From Algibacter miyuki (GTDB lineage: Bacteria; Bacteroidota; Bacteroidia; Flavobacteriales; Flavobacteriaceae), in the NCBI RefSeq assembly GCF_030409805.1, contig NZ_JAUFQP010000013.1, forward strand, positions 62,001-126,000: a stretch of DNA of 64,000 nt, given 5' to 3'. The notes beneath the pieces are model-generated. The model was given only the letters and a program-made list of their open reading frames with translations. It ran no database searches and had not been told where the DNA came from. How positions within the stretch are numbered: the first letter of the stretch is position 1; every line of letters starts with the position of its first letter. Made by a program: the position numbers and the translations under genes. This document shows, piece after piece, positions 8,465-17,966 of the stretch.

Positions 8465-11400
8465 TTAAAATTGAAGTTTAACATTAAGTGCGTAGTTCTT
8501 CGTAGTAGGTAATGATCCAGATGAAAGACCTTGGATGTTACCAGCACCAAAACCTGTTTCAGGATCTGCATCAGGAATGTTTTTATGTATAATCCATAAG
8601 TTAGAACCTACCAATGTTACAGATAGATTATCTAATGCTAACTTGGTTGTAATATCTTTAGGGAAGTTATATGATAAACTAGCTTCACGTAATTTAACAA
8701 AAGAAGCATCGTAAACAAACTCGCTTAAAGGCAGTGTTTGGTAACCTGTGCTACCAAAACCACTAGCGTCTAATCTTGTTGTGTTTGGTGTTCCATCGGC
8801 TAAAACACCTTCGTAAACAAATCCACCACCATTAGTTAGAGTGTTTCTTACAGGGTTTCCTAAATCGTTAATAAAGTCTGAACTCGCCAAAACTCCTGTC
8901 GCTTGCCCATAACGTTGATCTAAAGAGAACATATCTCCACCGCTTCTAATATCTATAAAGAAGCTAAATGTTAAGTTTTGATAAGAAAGCGTATTTCTAA
9001 TACCTCCTAACCAATCAGGATTACCGTTACCAATAATTTGATCTGAAGCAGTAGCTACAGGAATACCATCTTCATCTATTATTTTTTGGCCATTTTCATG
9101 ATATGTATAGGTGTCTCCTTTTAAAGCACCGTAAGATTCACCAATTCTGGCAACAACCTGAGCGTTAAAAGAACCAAGAAGTAGTTCGTCTAATCCTTCA
9201 GCTAAAGATAGAACTGTGTTTTTATTTTTAGACCAGTTTACGTTAACTCTCCATTTAAAATCGTCAGTAATATCTAGTTCAGTGAAAGCAGATAACTCAA
9301 TACCTTTATTTTCTAATTCACCTGCATTAATAATTTTACTTAAGTATCCTGTGGTTTCACTTACAGAAACTGGTACAATTTGATCTGTTGTATTTGTTTT
9401 GTAGTAAGCAATATCAAAACCAAGATTTGCTTTTTCTAAAAATTTCATTTCTAAACCAATTTCGTAAGATCTTGAAATTTCTGGTTTTAAATCTGGGTTT
9501 TTCTTAGAATTACTTACTGCAGCAGCTGCGTTTCCTTGGAAAGATGTTAAGCTGGTGTAGGTATCATTAATTTGATCGAAACCTGTAGCGTTTCCAATTT
9601 GTGCCCAGTTAGCTCTTAATTTACCAAACTTAATGGCAGGAACATCTATATTTTGAGAAAAGATGTAAGATCCTGAAACTGCAGGGTAGTAGTAGGAGTT
9701 GTTTGCAGCAGGTAATGTAGATGTTTTGTCTCTACGTAAGGTACCTTCTAAGAATAAGAAATTTTTATACCCAAGCGTTGCACCTGCAAAAAAACTTTGA
9801 ACTTCTATAATTTCATCCCTTTCTTTAGGGTTAGGTAATGCATCGGTTGAGTTTTGAAGTGAATATACTCCAGGTACCTTAAGCCCACCATTTGTTGCTG
9901 CTGTAACCATGTTTAGCGTACTGCTTCTAAGGTTTCCTCCTAAGAATGCGCTAAAATCTAAATCATCAGTAATATCTTTAGAGTAATTCAATATCACGTC
10001 TAAATTTGTTTCTCTAGAATTAATATTTCTTCTTAAGTATCCTGAAGTTTGATCATTTCTATTATAACTACCGTCACTTCCTTCATTGATACCAAAAGCA
10101 GTTGGTACAGATCCAACAGCTCTTCGCTCTTCTTGTATTTCGCTATATTGATCTACAGAGGCTTTTCCTGTTATGCTCAGGTTTTCTACGATGTCGTATT
10201 TCAATTGGGCATATCCAGTAAATCTGTTTCTACCATCACTTTGGAAGTTTTCGTAACGTGTCCAATATGGGTTATCCCAATATATAGGTGTTAAATCTGT
10301 TGGTGATTTTGGATTCCATGTAATGTTTTCACCTGTTTGAAAATAAGCTTCTCTTTGTTTTTGGTAATCAACGTTATTTTGTCCCCATTGACGCATAAAA
10401 CCAACAATGTTATCATTGTATCCTGTGGAGTTTCTACCTACAGTTTCAGTGTTTATGTATGTTGCATACCCTGTTGCTTCAAGTTTGTCTGTTAACTGAG
10501 CTGTTGTAGCTAAAGAGAATGTGTTTTTGTTTTGAGAACTATTAGGCAGTAAACCACTAGCATCATAATTAGAGTATGATAGTCTAAATGATCCAGCGTC
10601 GAATCTTTTTGATACCGAAACCGAGTTTGTAAAAGACGTTGGAGTTTCAAAAAAGGTTAATGGTCCATTCTTTGTTGCTTCCCAAGGTCTTGCAACACCA
10701 TAAGTGTCTAATTGTGGGTAAAGTGCATCCCATTGAATTAAGTTCAAACTTGAATCGAATTTTGGTCCGTATGATGCATCATCATTTACGTTAGCATAAT
10801 TATCATCAATGTTGTCTCCGTTGAAATCTGAAGGCGTAAAGTTGTAATCATTTCCACCGTAACCAGCGCCGTATCCTGTTTGGAATTCAGGAAAAGTACT
10901 TCTGTCAATACTACTAATACTTGCGTTAGAAGATATGGTTATTGAATAATCTTTTGAATTGCTCCCTTTACCTTTTTTAGTATTAATAACAATTACACCA
11001 TTTGAAGCTCTAGAACCGTATAATGCTGTTGCAGCAGAACCTTTAAGGACGTTCATAGATTCGATATCATCTGGGTTAAGGTCGGAAACCGGATTTCCGT
11101 AATCGTATCCAGTTGCACCCTGTGCTTGTGTACCTGTGTTTGTGTTTCTGTTAGAAATTGGAACACCATCGATAACAAATAAAGCCTGATTAGACCCTGT
11201 TAGAGACGTTTGTCCACGAATAACAACATTGGTAGAACCACCAAGGTTGTTTGTTCTTTGAATAGAAAGACCAGCTACTTTACCAGAAAGCTGGTTAAGT
11301 ACATTCGCTTCTTTCACTGTTGAAAGCTCTTCTCCTCCAATTTCTTGAGTTGCGTATCCTAAAGATTTTTTACTTCTTTTAATACCAAGAGCAGTTACAA

Positions 11401-11716
11401 CAACTTCGTCTAAAGATTCTGCATCTTCACTTAAACTAACATTGATCTTGTTAGAGGCTGCTATTACAACTTCTTTTGTAGTGTAACCAACAAAGCTAAT
11501 AACTAAGGTTGCTCCTTGGTTGGCTGTAATTGAATAGTTTCCATCGAAATCGGTCGATGTACCTTGTGTTGTTCCTTTTAATAAGACTGTGGCTCCCGGT
11601 AAAGGTAAGCCGGCAGGATCCGATACCGTACCTGAGATTGTCTTTTCTTGCGCAAACGTAAGTTGCACAACCAACGCTAGTAATAGCGTTAGCATTCCAC
11701 TGAACTTTGTTTTCAT
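8465..11716 (-). CDS. SusC/RagA-family TonB-linked outer-membrane transporter
   Basis: 1083 residues from ATG 11716. Signal peptide ending in TFAQ, carboxypeptidase-regulatory-like domain (GLPLPGATVLLKGTTQGTS), TonB-box-like ESLDEVVVTALG, plug with TNVVIRGQTSLTGSNQALFV and ALYGSRASNGVIVINTKKG, then the barrel, ending in VKLQF with the aromatic C-terminus usual for outer-membrane barrels. A TTG-started extension from 11746 would begin just beyond the -7 element and is rejected. It is the first gene of the operon with the SusD-like_2 and unknown lipoproteins. Near-identity of its 5' region with the SusC at 2213-5338 contrasts with the divergent barrels. Confidence 0.95.
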   Translation of the reverse strand: MKTKFSGMLTLLLALVVQLTFAQEKTISGTVSDPAGLPLPGATVLLKGTTQGTSTDFDGNYSITANQGATLVISFVGYTTKEVVIAASNKINVSLSEDAESLDEVVVTALGIKRSKKSLGYATQEIGGEELSTVKEANVLNQLSGKVAGLSIQRTNNLGGSTNVVIRGQTSLTGSNQALFVIDGVPISNRNTNTGTQAQGATGYDYGNPVSDLNPDDIESMNVLKGSAATALYGSRASNGVIVINTKKGKGSNSKDYSITISSNASISSIDRSTFPEFQTGYGAGYGGNDYNFTPSDFNGDNIDDNYANVNDDASYGPKFDSSLNLIQWDALYPQLDTYGVARPWEATKNGPLTFFETPTSFTNSVSVSKRFDAGSFRLSYSNYDASGLLPNSSQNKNTFSLATTAQLTDKLEATGYATYINTETVGRNSTGYNDNIVGFMRQWGQNNVDYQKQREAYFQTGENITWNPKSPTDLTPIYWDNPYWTRYENFQSDGRNRFTGYAQLKYDIVENLSITGKASVDQYSEIQEERRAVGSVPTAFGINEGSDGSYNRNDQTSGYLRRNINSRETNLDVILNYSKDITDDLDFSAFLGGNLRSSTLNMVTAATNGGLKVPGVYSLQNSTDALPNPKERDEIIEVQSFFAGATLGYKNFLFLEGTLRRDKTSTLPAANNSYYYPAVSGSYIFSQNIDVPAIKFGKLRANWAQIGNATGFDQINDTYTSLTSFQGNAAAAVSNSKKNPDLKPEISRSYEIGLEMKFLEKANLGFDIAYYKTNTTDQIVPVSVSETTGYLSKIINAGELENKGIELSAFTELDITDDFKWRVNVNWSKNKNTVLSLAEGLDELLLGSFNAQVVARIGESYGALKGDTYTYHENGQKIIDEDGIPVATASDQIIGNGNPDWLGGIRNTLSYQNLTFSFFIDIRSGGDMFSLDQRYGQATGVLASSDFINDLGNPVRNTLTNGGGFVYEGVLADGTPNTTRLDASGFGSTGYQTLPLSEFVYDASFVKLREASLSYNFPKDITTKLALDNLSVTLVGSNLWIIHKNIPDADPETGFGAGNIQGLSSGSLPTTKNYALNVKLQF

Positions 11717-11743
11717 TTTATAAATATTTGAGTTAGTTAGTAT

Positions 11744-11774
11744 CAAAAATCCTAATAAAATGTTAATAAAACAA
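11744..11774 (-). promoter_or_regulatory. Bacteroidetes-type promoter of the first susC-like gene
   Basis: Minus-strand TTG (11774-11772), 20-nt spacer, GATTTTTG (11751-11744), 27 nt above ATG 11716. The sequence TTGTTTTATTAAC and the spacing match the copy at 5366-5396. The -7 element differs from TAnnTTTG by one base. Confidence 0.7.
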
Positions 11775-12170
11775 CAAATTGTCGTTAAAGTTTAATTTTT
11801 GGTTGTGATATTTAAATAAAATTAAAGGTTTTCGTTTAATATTCGTAATTGATTTACGGGATAACTGTATCTTAATAGTTGATTTTTCCTACTAAGGTGT
11901 AATTGTGTCGATTTTAAATTGAAGTACTGGTGTTTTTTCTTACGGATGTGGTTATTAATTCAAACAACTAAAAAAATAATTAATTTGGAAAATTAAGGTT
12001 TTGAGGTTGTTTGAATCGACTCGTTTAAATTGTGTAATATATTGTTTTTGAAGAGGTTGTTGTGAGGTGTTTTGGTGAAGAGGTATGCTTACTACGTGTG
12101 CTGTTGTTTGTTTTTATTAGTAATATTGGCTTATAGTCTATTAAAGTCCAACGTATTTAGACTGTTTTTA
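11775..12170. other. AT-rich intergenic region without recognised features
   Basis: It lies between the SusC promoter and the stop of the Omp85-like gene. No coding frame of interest. A weak 6-bp inverted repeat (AGTCTA...TAGACT, about 12135-12160) lacks a T-run and is not a convincing terminator. Confidence 0.5.
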
Positions 12171-13865
12171 TTAAAAATCTGTTGTCAAACTTATATGAAT
12201 TTTAGAGTTTGATAGCTCAAACTTCTCATTTTGTAATTTGCCGTTGGCATAGTTTAGCTTAAAAAGGCCAGCTTTGGTTAATAATCCAAAACCAAAGCCG
12301 TACCCATAAAGCTTTTCTTTCGTTTTTAATATTTTGTTTTCAAAGTAAGCTATGTCCGTTATAGAATGAATATAAATGGAGTTACTTAATTGATATCTAT
12401 ATTCAGTATTGACTAAACCATAAAGTGAGGCGTATAGACTGTTTTCTTCAAAACCTCTTATAGAATTAATACCGCCAAATCTTGATAGTTCGTTTTCTAA
12501 ATAATCATCCGAAGTTAAAACAGCCCCATTAATACGTGTGTAAAAACTGTTTTTTTGATTTAAGTTGATTATTTTAAAGGCATCAATTGAGAGTTGAGAT
12601 TGTTTTTGCGATGTATTTGTTTGTTTTCTGTTTCCGAAATTAGATTCAAAATACAAATTGCTGTTAATAGGGAATAACTGGTTTGTAGTTTGTGGCCTAA
12701 TATATTGGTAAGCGAAAGTGTAAAAAGATGTTTTATAATCTTGAATGTTAAATGTAGACGTTTCAGAAAGTAAATTATTAGATTCTAAATAGGTAAGCCC
12801 GGCATAAACTTTATGTTTAGAATTTATTTGATAATGAAGTTTAGCAGATTGATTTACGGTAGTAAATGATGAGTCGCGTTTAAAAATGCGTAATTGAAAA
12901 TCGGCTCCAATAGGTGTTTTAAATAAATAGGGCAACGTGATGTTGGCATCGAATGTTTTTTGATCGTTCTCGTCGCTTTTGTAAAGTAAACGAAACGATT
13001 CGCCAAAGTTTAAATTATTATTCAAGCTTAAATTTAAATAACCATCAAACTCAATCGCGTTGGTATCTTCGTTGGTGCCAAAACCTAAAAAACCATCAAA
13101 ACTGTTACTTTGTTGTTTTTCCAAATAAAGGTATAGCGCGGTAGAATCTTTTGTAAATAGAACTTCTGGAGATTTTATCTGGCTTGCAAAGTTTAAATCG
13201 TTAAGCTGCTCGGTTTTAGTTTTAATAGTATTTAAGTCGAAAACTTGTCCTTTTTTTATTTTTAAATAATGTTTTAAATAAGAACGCGGGAATTTCTCGT
13301 AACCTTTAATAATGATGTCGCTGATATAGCGTTTCTGTTCGGGCGTATCAATATAGAGTTTGGCCGATAAATAGGTTTCGTCTTCAATAGCAATATTGGA
13401 AAGCTTCAATTTTGAAAAAGGAAATCCGTTTTCCGAGATTTTAGAATTTATGTATGTTAAAGCCGATGCTACTTCTGTAAAGGGCAATTCAAAATAAGAA
13501 TCAAAAACGGAGGTGCTTATATGGTTTAATAACGATTTGTCAATAATAGCGCTATCATAATATATATGTATGGTGTTAAATTTTCTTTTTAACCGGATTG
13601 AAGTTGAAAAAGTAGAGTCATTTATTTTTGATATTTCATCCGCTTCATGTTCAATATAGCCTTGTTTAAAAAGAGCACTTTGAATAAATGCGACTTCCGA
13701 AGAAATTGAAGAGAAATCCTGATGGGTTTTAATGTAGTTTAAGGAATCGATAGTTTGTGTTGCTGCCTCGTTACTGCCGTTAATTTTTAGGTATAAGGTT
13801 TGGCAAAATATTTCCGAAGAAAAAAGAAAAAGTATAAATAGGAGTAAGGCTGTTTGTTTTTGCAC
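12171..13865 (-). CDS. Omp85/BamA-TamA-family outer-membrane protein
   Basis: 564 residues with a signal peptide (ends SEIFCQ). Residues about 30-250 hold POTRA-like repeats (for example YISDIIIKGYEKFPRSYLKHYLKIKKGQVFD). The second half reads as a 16-strand-type barrel with the Omp85 family hairpin motif FGGINSIRGFEENSLYA and a C-terminus ending in TTDF. Family role: insertion of proteins into, or secretion across, the outer membrane. It is shorter than a housekeeping BamA (about 850 residues in this phylum), so it is more likely a specialised TamA or FhaC-like member. It is monocistronic, divergent from rpsL and convergent with no neighbour. Substrates are unknown. Confidence 0.85.
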   Translation of the reverse strand: MQKQTALLLFILFLFSSEIFCQTLYLKINGSNEAATQTIDSLNYIKTHQDFSSISSEVAFIQSALFKQGYIEHEADEISKINDSTFSTSIRLKRKFNTIHIYYDSAIIDKSLLNHISTSVFDSYFELPFTEVASALTYINSKISENGFPFSKLKLSNIAIEDETYLSAKLYIDTPEQKRYISDIIIKGYEKFPRSYLKHYLKIKKGQVFDLNTIKTKTEQLNDLNFASQIKSPEVLFTKDSTALYLYLEKQQSNSFDGFLGFGTNEDTNAIEFDGYLNLSLNNNLNFGESFRLLYKSDENDQKTFDANITLPYLFKTPIGADFQLRIFKRDSSFTTVNQSAKLHYQINSKHKVYAGLTYLESNNLLSETSTFNIQDYKTSFYTFAYQYIRPQTTNQLFPINSNLYFESNFGNRKQTNTSQKQSQLSIDAFKIINLNQKNSFYTRINGAVLTSDDYLENELSRFGGINSIRGFEENSLYASLYGLVNTEYRYQLSNSIYIHSITDIAYFENKILKTKEKLYGYGFGFGLLTKAGLFKLNYANGKLQNEKFELSNSKIHISLTTDF

Positions 13866-14086
13866 AATTTAATTAATCGTTTTTAGTACTAGACGGTTTT
13901 TGTAAATATCGATTGTGATTTTTGAGAATTAATACTTTAATTGACCTTGTTTTTTACTGAATATGATAGGTCTTGGAATATTCAGTCCATATCTATTTCT
14001 AGTTGTAAAACTAACGGAAAAAGTACATAATTAATATCTGAAAGGGCTCTTTTTTTGAAAACTCTTAAAAATTAATGAATTAGGGT

Positions 14087-14116
14087 TTGAATAATAAATT
14101 TTAATTTCTACCTTTG
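14087..14116 (+). promoter_or_regulatory. Promoter of the rpsL operon
   Basis: TTG (14087-14089), 19-nt spacer, TACCTTTG (14109-14116): an exact match to the TTG-N(17-23)-TAnnTTTG pattern. The expected transcription start, about 14122, is 38 nt above the rpsL ATG. The region 13866-14086 between the divergent genes shows nothing else. Confidence 0.85.
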
Positions 14117-14120
14117 CAGC

Positions 14121-14134
14121 CCTCTTAGAAGAGG
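14121..14134 (+). other. 5'-terminal hairpin in the rpsL leader
   Basis: CCTCTT-AG-AAGAGG, a 6-bp perfect palindrome that would form at the very 5' end of the transcript from the promoter at 14087-14116. It could stabilise the mRNA or act as part of a ribosomal-protein binding site; no data here decide this. Confidence 0.45.
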
Positions 14135-14159
14135 ATTTTAAAATTTATATATAATATAT

Positions 14160-14534
14160 ATGCCAACAATTTCACAATTAGTACGAAAAGGAAGAGCCAA
14201 AATAACCAAGAAGAGTAAATCGGCTGCTTTAGATTCGTGTCCACAACGACGTGGTGTGTGTACTCGTGTTTACACGACAACTCCAAAAAAACCAAACTCA
14301 GCAATGCGTAAGGTAGCAAGGGTTCGTCTAACAAACGGTAACGAGGTTAATGCATACATCGGTGGTGAAGGTCACAATTTACAAGAGCACTCGATAGTAT
14401 TGGTTAGAGGTGGAAGGGTAAAAGATTTACCAGGAGTTAGATATCACATTGTACGTGGTGCCTTAGACACAGCAGGTGTAGCAGGTAGAACGCAACGTAG
14501 ATCTAAGTATGGTGCAAAACGCCCTAAGAAGTAA
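14160..14534 (+). CDS. rpsL: 30S ribosomal protein S12
   Basis: 124 residues, the usual bacterial length. S12 lies at the decoding centre of the small subunit and controls accuracy. The decoding loops [12 protein letters not shown] and [13 protein letters not shown] are intact. The lysines changed in streptomycin-resistant mutants (PKKP and VKDLPG) are wild type, and the Asp of KDLPG is the site methylthiolated in other bacteria. It is the first gene of the str-type operon, preceded by a consensus promoter and short hairpin leader, and followed 92 nt later by rpsG. Confidence 0.99.
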   Translation: MPTISQLVRKGRAKITKKSKSAALDSCPQRRGVCTRVYTTTPKKPNSAMRKVARVRLTNGNEVNAYIGGEGHNLQEHSIVLVRGGRVKDLPGVRYHIVRGALDTAGVAGRTQRRSKYGAKRPKK

Positions 14535-14626
14535 AACAAGGTTTGACGTTTTAAGTTGAAAGTTAATGGTGGCAACACTATAACAATCAACCCATAACCA
14601 ATAACTAAAAAACTCAAAAAGAAGAC

Positions 14627-15103
14627 ATGAGAAAAAGAGCAGCGAAAAAAAGACCGCTTTTACCAGATCCAAAGTTTAACGACCAGTTAGTAACTCGTTT
14701 CGTTAACATGATGATGTGGGACGGCAAAAAGTCAATAGCTTTTAAAGTATTTTATGATGCGATTGCCATTGTAGAAGAAAAAAAGACTGACGAAGAAAAA
14801 ACAGCTTTAGAAGTTTGGAAAGATGCCTTATCTAACGTTATGCCTCACGTAGAAGTACGTAGTCGTAGAGTAGGTGGAGCAACATTTCAAATTCCAATGC
14901 AAATACGCCCAGACCGTAAGGTTTCTACTGCAATGAAATGGCTAATTAGCTATTCTCGTAAAAGAAACGAAAAATCTATGGCATTACGTTTAGCCTCAGA
15001 AGTTTTAGCAGCAGCTAAAGAAGAAGGAGCGGCAGTAAAGAAAAGAGTTGATACTCACAAAATGGCAGAAGCTAACAAAGCATTCTCTCACTTTAGATTC
15101 TAA
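14627..15103 (+). CDS. rpsG: 30S ribosomal protein S7
   Basis: 158 residues. S7 is a primary binder of the 3' major domain of 16S rRNA and nucleates head assembly; it also contacts E-site tRNA. The N-terminal [17 protein letters not shown] and the helical core with [16 protein letters not shown] are standard. In enteric bacteria S7 represses its own operon by binding the rpsL-rpsG spacer. Here the 92-nt spacer is long enough for such a site, but I see no strong stem in it. The stop is 3 nt before fusA. Confidence 0.99.
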   Translation: MRKRAAKKRPLLPDPKFNDQLVTRFVNMMMWDGKKSIAFKVFYDAIAIVEEKKTDEEKTALEVWKDALSNVMPHVEVRSRRVGGATFQIPMQIRPDRKVSTAMKWLISYSRKRNEKSMALRLASEVLAAAKEEGAAVKKRVDTHKMAEANKAFSHFRF

Positions 15104-15106
15104 GAC

Positions 15107-17233
15107 ATGGCAAGAGATTTAAGATTAACAAGAAATATAGGTATTGCTGCACACATTGATGCAGGAAAAACTACAACTACAGAGCGTATACTTTATTATA
15201 CAGGAGTTTCTCATAAAATTGGTGAAGTACATGATGGTGCTGCAACAATGGACTGGATGGAGCAAGAACAAGAACGTGGTATCACGATTACTTCTGCTGC
15301 TACAACTTGTGAGTGGAAATTTCCAATGGAAAATGGTGAGCCAACTGCTGATGCACAAGATTACCACTTTAATATTATTGATACTCCTGGTCACGTAGAT
15401 TTTACTGTTGAAGTAAATAGATCTTTACGTGTATTGGATGGTTTAGTATTCTTATTTAGTGCGGTAGATGGTGTTGAGCCACAATCTGAAACTAACTGGA
15501 GACTTGCAGACAACTATAAGGTGCCAAGAATTGGTTTCGTAAATAAAATGGACCGTCAAGGGTCTGATTTTTTAAGTGTTTGTCAACAAGTAAAAGATAT
15601 GTTAAAATCTAACGCGGTGCCAATCGTTTTAAACATTGGTGACGAAGATGATTTTAAAGGTATTATTGATTTAGTGAAAAATCGTGCTATTGTATGGCAT
15701 GATGATACTCAAGGAGCAACTTTTGATGTTATTGAGATTCCTGAAGATTTAAAAGAAGAAGCTCGTAAATACCGTGCACTACTTATTGAAGAAGTGGCTG
15801 GTTACGATGAGAACTTATTAGAAAAATTCATGGAAGATGAAGATTCTATTACTGAAGACGAAGTGCATGCTGCACTTAGAGCTGCTGTAATGGATATGGC
15901 TATCATTCCTATGATTTGTGGTTCTGCTTTCAAAAATAAAGGTGTACAATTCTTATTAGATGCCGTTTGTCGTTACTTACCTTCTCCAATGGATAAGGAA
16001 GGTATTAGAGGAATGAATCCTGATACTGAAAAAGAAGAATTACGTAAGCCTAGTGTTGATGAGCCTTTCGCTGCATTAGCATTTAAAATTGCTACCGATC
16101 CTTTTGTAGGTCGTTTAGCATTCTTTAGAGCATACTCTGGTCGTCTAGACGCTGGATCTTATGTTTTAAACAACCGTTCAGGTAAAAAAGAACGTATTTC
16201 TCGTATCTATCAAATGCACGCTAACAAGCAAAATGCAATTGATTTTATCGAAGCTGGAGATATTGGAGCTGCTGTTGGATTTAAATCTATCAAAACAGGA
16301 GATACATTATCATCACAAGAACATCCTATTGTTTTAGAATCAATGGACTTTCCAGATCCCGTAATTGGTATCGCAGTAGAGCCTAAAACTAAAGCAGATG
16401 TTGATAAATTAGGTATGGGCTTAGCTAAATTAGCTGAAGAAGATCCTACATTTACTGTACGTTCAGACGAAGCTTCAGGACAGACTATTATTTCTGGAAT
16501 GGGTGAGTTACACTTAGATGTAATTGTAGATCGTTTACGTCGTGAGTTCAAGGTTGAAGTAAACCAAGGACAACCACAAGTAGAGTATAAAGAGGCTATT
16601 ACACAAGCTGCTGATCATAGAGAAGTTTATAAGAAACAATCTGGTGGTCGTGGTAAATTTGCTGATATCGTGTTTACGGTAGAACCAGCTGATGAAGGTG
16701 TAGTAGGACTTCAATTTGAATCTGTAATTAAAGGTGGTAACGTTCCTAAGGAATTTATCCCTTCTATTGAAAAAGGATTCAAAATGGCTATGGTAAACGG
16801 ACCATTAGCAGGTTATGAAATCGATGCTATGAAAGTAACATTGAGAGATGGATCTTACCACGATGTGGATTCGGATCAACTATCTTTCGAATTGGCTGCT
16901 AAGTTAGGATTCAAAAACTGTGCTAAGGCTGCTAAAGCTGTAATCATGGAACCAATCATGAAACTTGAGGTAATTACTCCTGAAGAAAACATGGGTGACA
17001 TTGTTGGAGATTTAAACCGTCGTAGAGGTCAAATGAGCGATATGGGTGACAGAGCTGGTGCAAAAACTGTAAAAGCAACTGTGCCATTATCAGAGATGTT
17101 TGGTTATGTAACTACTTTAAGAACATTATCTTCAGGTCGTGCAACGTCAACAATGGAATTTTCACACTATGCTGAAACACCTTCTAACGTATCAGAAGAA
17201 GTGATAAAAGCTGCTAAAGGAGAACAATCTTAA
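15107..17233 (+). CDS. fusA: Elongation factor G
   Basis: 708 residues. GTPase that drives translocation of tRNA and mRNA on the ribosome. The G domain shows [10 protein letters not shown] (14-23), the switch [10 protein letters not shown] (92-99), NKMD and GSAF. Domains II to V follow, with [14 protein letters not shown] in domain III and the domain IV loop region [17 protein letters not shown]. Gene order rpsL-rpsG-fusA is normal, but tuf is absent after it, as is common in Bacteroidetes; rpsJ takes its place 12 nt downstream. Domain IV and the GTPase motifs look complete, as expected of the housekeeping factor. Confidence 0.99.
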   Translation: MARDLRLTRNIGIAAHIDAGKTTTTERILYYTGVSHKIGEVHDGAATMDWMEQEQERGITITSAATTCEWKFPMENGEPTADAQDYHFNIIDTPGHVDFTVEVNRSLRVLDGLVFLFSAVDGVEPQSETNWRLADNYKVPRIGFVNKMDRQGSDFLSVCQQVKDMLKSNAVPIVLNIGDEDDFKGIIDLVKNRAIVWHDDTQGATFDVIEIPEDLKEEARKYRALLIEEVAGYDENLLEKFMEDEDSITEDEVHAALRAAVMDMAIIPMICGSAFKNKGVQFLLDAVCRYLPSPMDKEGIRGMNPDTEKEELRKPSVDEPFAALAFKIATDPFVGRLAFFRAYSGRLDAGSYVLNNRSGKKERISRIYQMHANKQNAIDFIEAGDIGAAVGFKSIKTGDTLSSQEHPIVLESMDFPDPVIGIAVEPKTKADVDKLGMGLAKLAEEDPTFTVRSDEASGQTIISGMGELHLDVIVDRLRREFKVEVNQGQPQVEYKEAITQAADHREVYKKQSGGRGKFADIVFTVEPADEGVVGLQFESVIKGGNVPKEFIPSIEKGFKMAMVNGPLAGYEIDAMKVTLRDGSYHDVDSDQLSFELAAKLGFKNCAKAAKAVIMEPIMKLEVITPEENMGDIVGDLNRRRGQMSDMGDRAGAKTVKATVPLSEMFGYVTTLRTLSSGRATSTMEFSHYAETPSNVSEEVIKAAKGEQS

Positions 17234-17245
17234 AAAGTTAAGAAA

Positions 17246-17551
17246 ATGAGTCAAAAAATTAGAATAAAATTAAAGTCTTACGATCATAACTTAGTAGACA
17301 AGTCTGCTGATAAGATTGTAAAAACCGTAAAAAGTACAGGTGCTGTAGTAACTGGTCCAATTCCATTACCAACACACAAGAAAATTTTCACTGTATTACG
17401 TTCACCTCACGTTAACAAGAAGTCTAGAGAACAATTTCAATTAAGCTCTTACAAGAGATTATTAGATATCTACTCTTCATCTTCTAAAACCATTGATGCT
17501 CTAATGAAATTAGAGTTACCTTCTGGTGTTGAAGTAGAGATTAAAGTTTAA
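17246..17551 (+). CDS. rpsJ: 30S ribosomal protein S10
   Basis: 101 residues, normal length. S10 sits in the 30S head and, as NusE, also joins transcription antitermination complexes with NusB. The N-terminus [18 protein letters not shown] and the loop [20 protein letters not shown] are diagnostic. It is last in the transcript with rpsL, rpsG and fusA, and a terminator lies 40 nt after its stop. In many bacteria rpsJ heads the S10 operon with rplC; here the two are separated by 415 nt with a terminator and a new leader. Confidence 0.99.
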   Translation: MSQKIRIKLKSYDHNLVDKSADKIVKTVKSTGAVVTGPIPLPTHKKIFTVLRSPHVNKKSREQFQLSSYKRLLDIYSSSSKTIDALMKLELPSGVEVEIKV

Positions 17552-17590
17552 GTATATTGCAAGGTTAACTTGTAATACATAAATAAATTA

Positions 17591-17627
17591 AGCATCAGGA
17601 TAAGAAATTATTTTGGTGCTTTTTTTG
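17591..17627 (+). terminator. Rho-independent terminator after rpsJ
   Basis: AGCATCA (17591-17597) pairs with TGGTGCT (17614-17620, one G-T pair), followed by seven T (17621-17627). The 16-nt loop makes it moderate. It separates the str-type operon from rplC onward. Confidence 0.65.
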
Positions 17628-17810
17628 CTTTAAAGTCATTTGAAAAACAATAATTTACTGGCGTTATCTCTAATAACATAAGCATAAGTAAGTTAAGAAT
17701 TGTAGTTGTAAAACGGGGTATAGTTATTAAATATTCAAGGATAAACGGGGTAGATAACAGCTTTCTTCGGAATTAATTGAAAATCATTTTTTTAAACCGA
17801 AATTAATAAC

Positions 17811-17818
17811 TACATTTG
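17811..17818 (+). promoter_or_regulatory. -7 element of the rplC operon promoter
   Basis: TACATTTG matches TAnnTTTG exactly and is followed by GCAC, a common flavobacterial start context. No TTG at the ideal 17-23 nt upstream; the nearest is at 17777-17779, 31 nt away. Upstream, AAACGGGGTA is repeated at 17711-17720 and 17743-17752, 32 bp apart. The expected start is near 17825. Confidence 0.6.
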
Positions 17819-17842
17819 CACACTTAAAATGCGGAAATGAAC

Positions 17843-17923
17843 ACCGTATTTACATGTCCCACCAATGCGGTTGCGGGAAAAACGGTAAAAATACACTTCA
17901 AGGCTGAAACGTATTTCAGCCTT
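17843..17923 (+). ncRNA. Structured 5' leader of the rplC (L3) operon, candidate autoregulatory element
   Basis: Within the ~140-nt untranslated leader, nested pairing is visible: ACCGT (17843-17847) with ACGGT (17882-17886), enclosing CCC/GGG (17858-17860 with 17875-17877) and ACC/GGT (17861-17863 with 17869-17871). Next comes a perfect 10-bp hairpin AAGGCTGAAA-CGTA-TTTCAGCCTT (17900-17923), with TTTTT soon after. Layout resembles ribosomal-protein leaders with an attenuator hairpin, such as the L4-binding S10 leader of enteric bacteria, but no sequence homology is claimed. Confidence 0.55.
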
Positions 17924-17966
17924 AAATGTTTTTAATAAATAGTAAATCATTAATAAATAATTAAAT

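Noticed and set aside
12135..12160. Terminator for the Omp85-like gene
   Set aside because: The 6-bp inverted repeat has a long loop and no T-run on the minus strand.
14125..14672. Minus-strand frames opposite rpsL and the rpsL-rpsG spacer
   Set aside because: Antisense to highly conserved ribosomal genes; composition is a by-product of their codon use.
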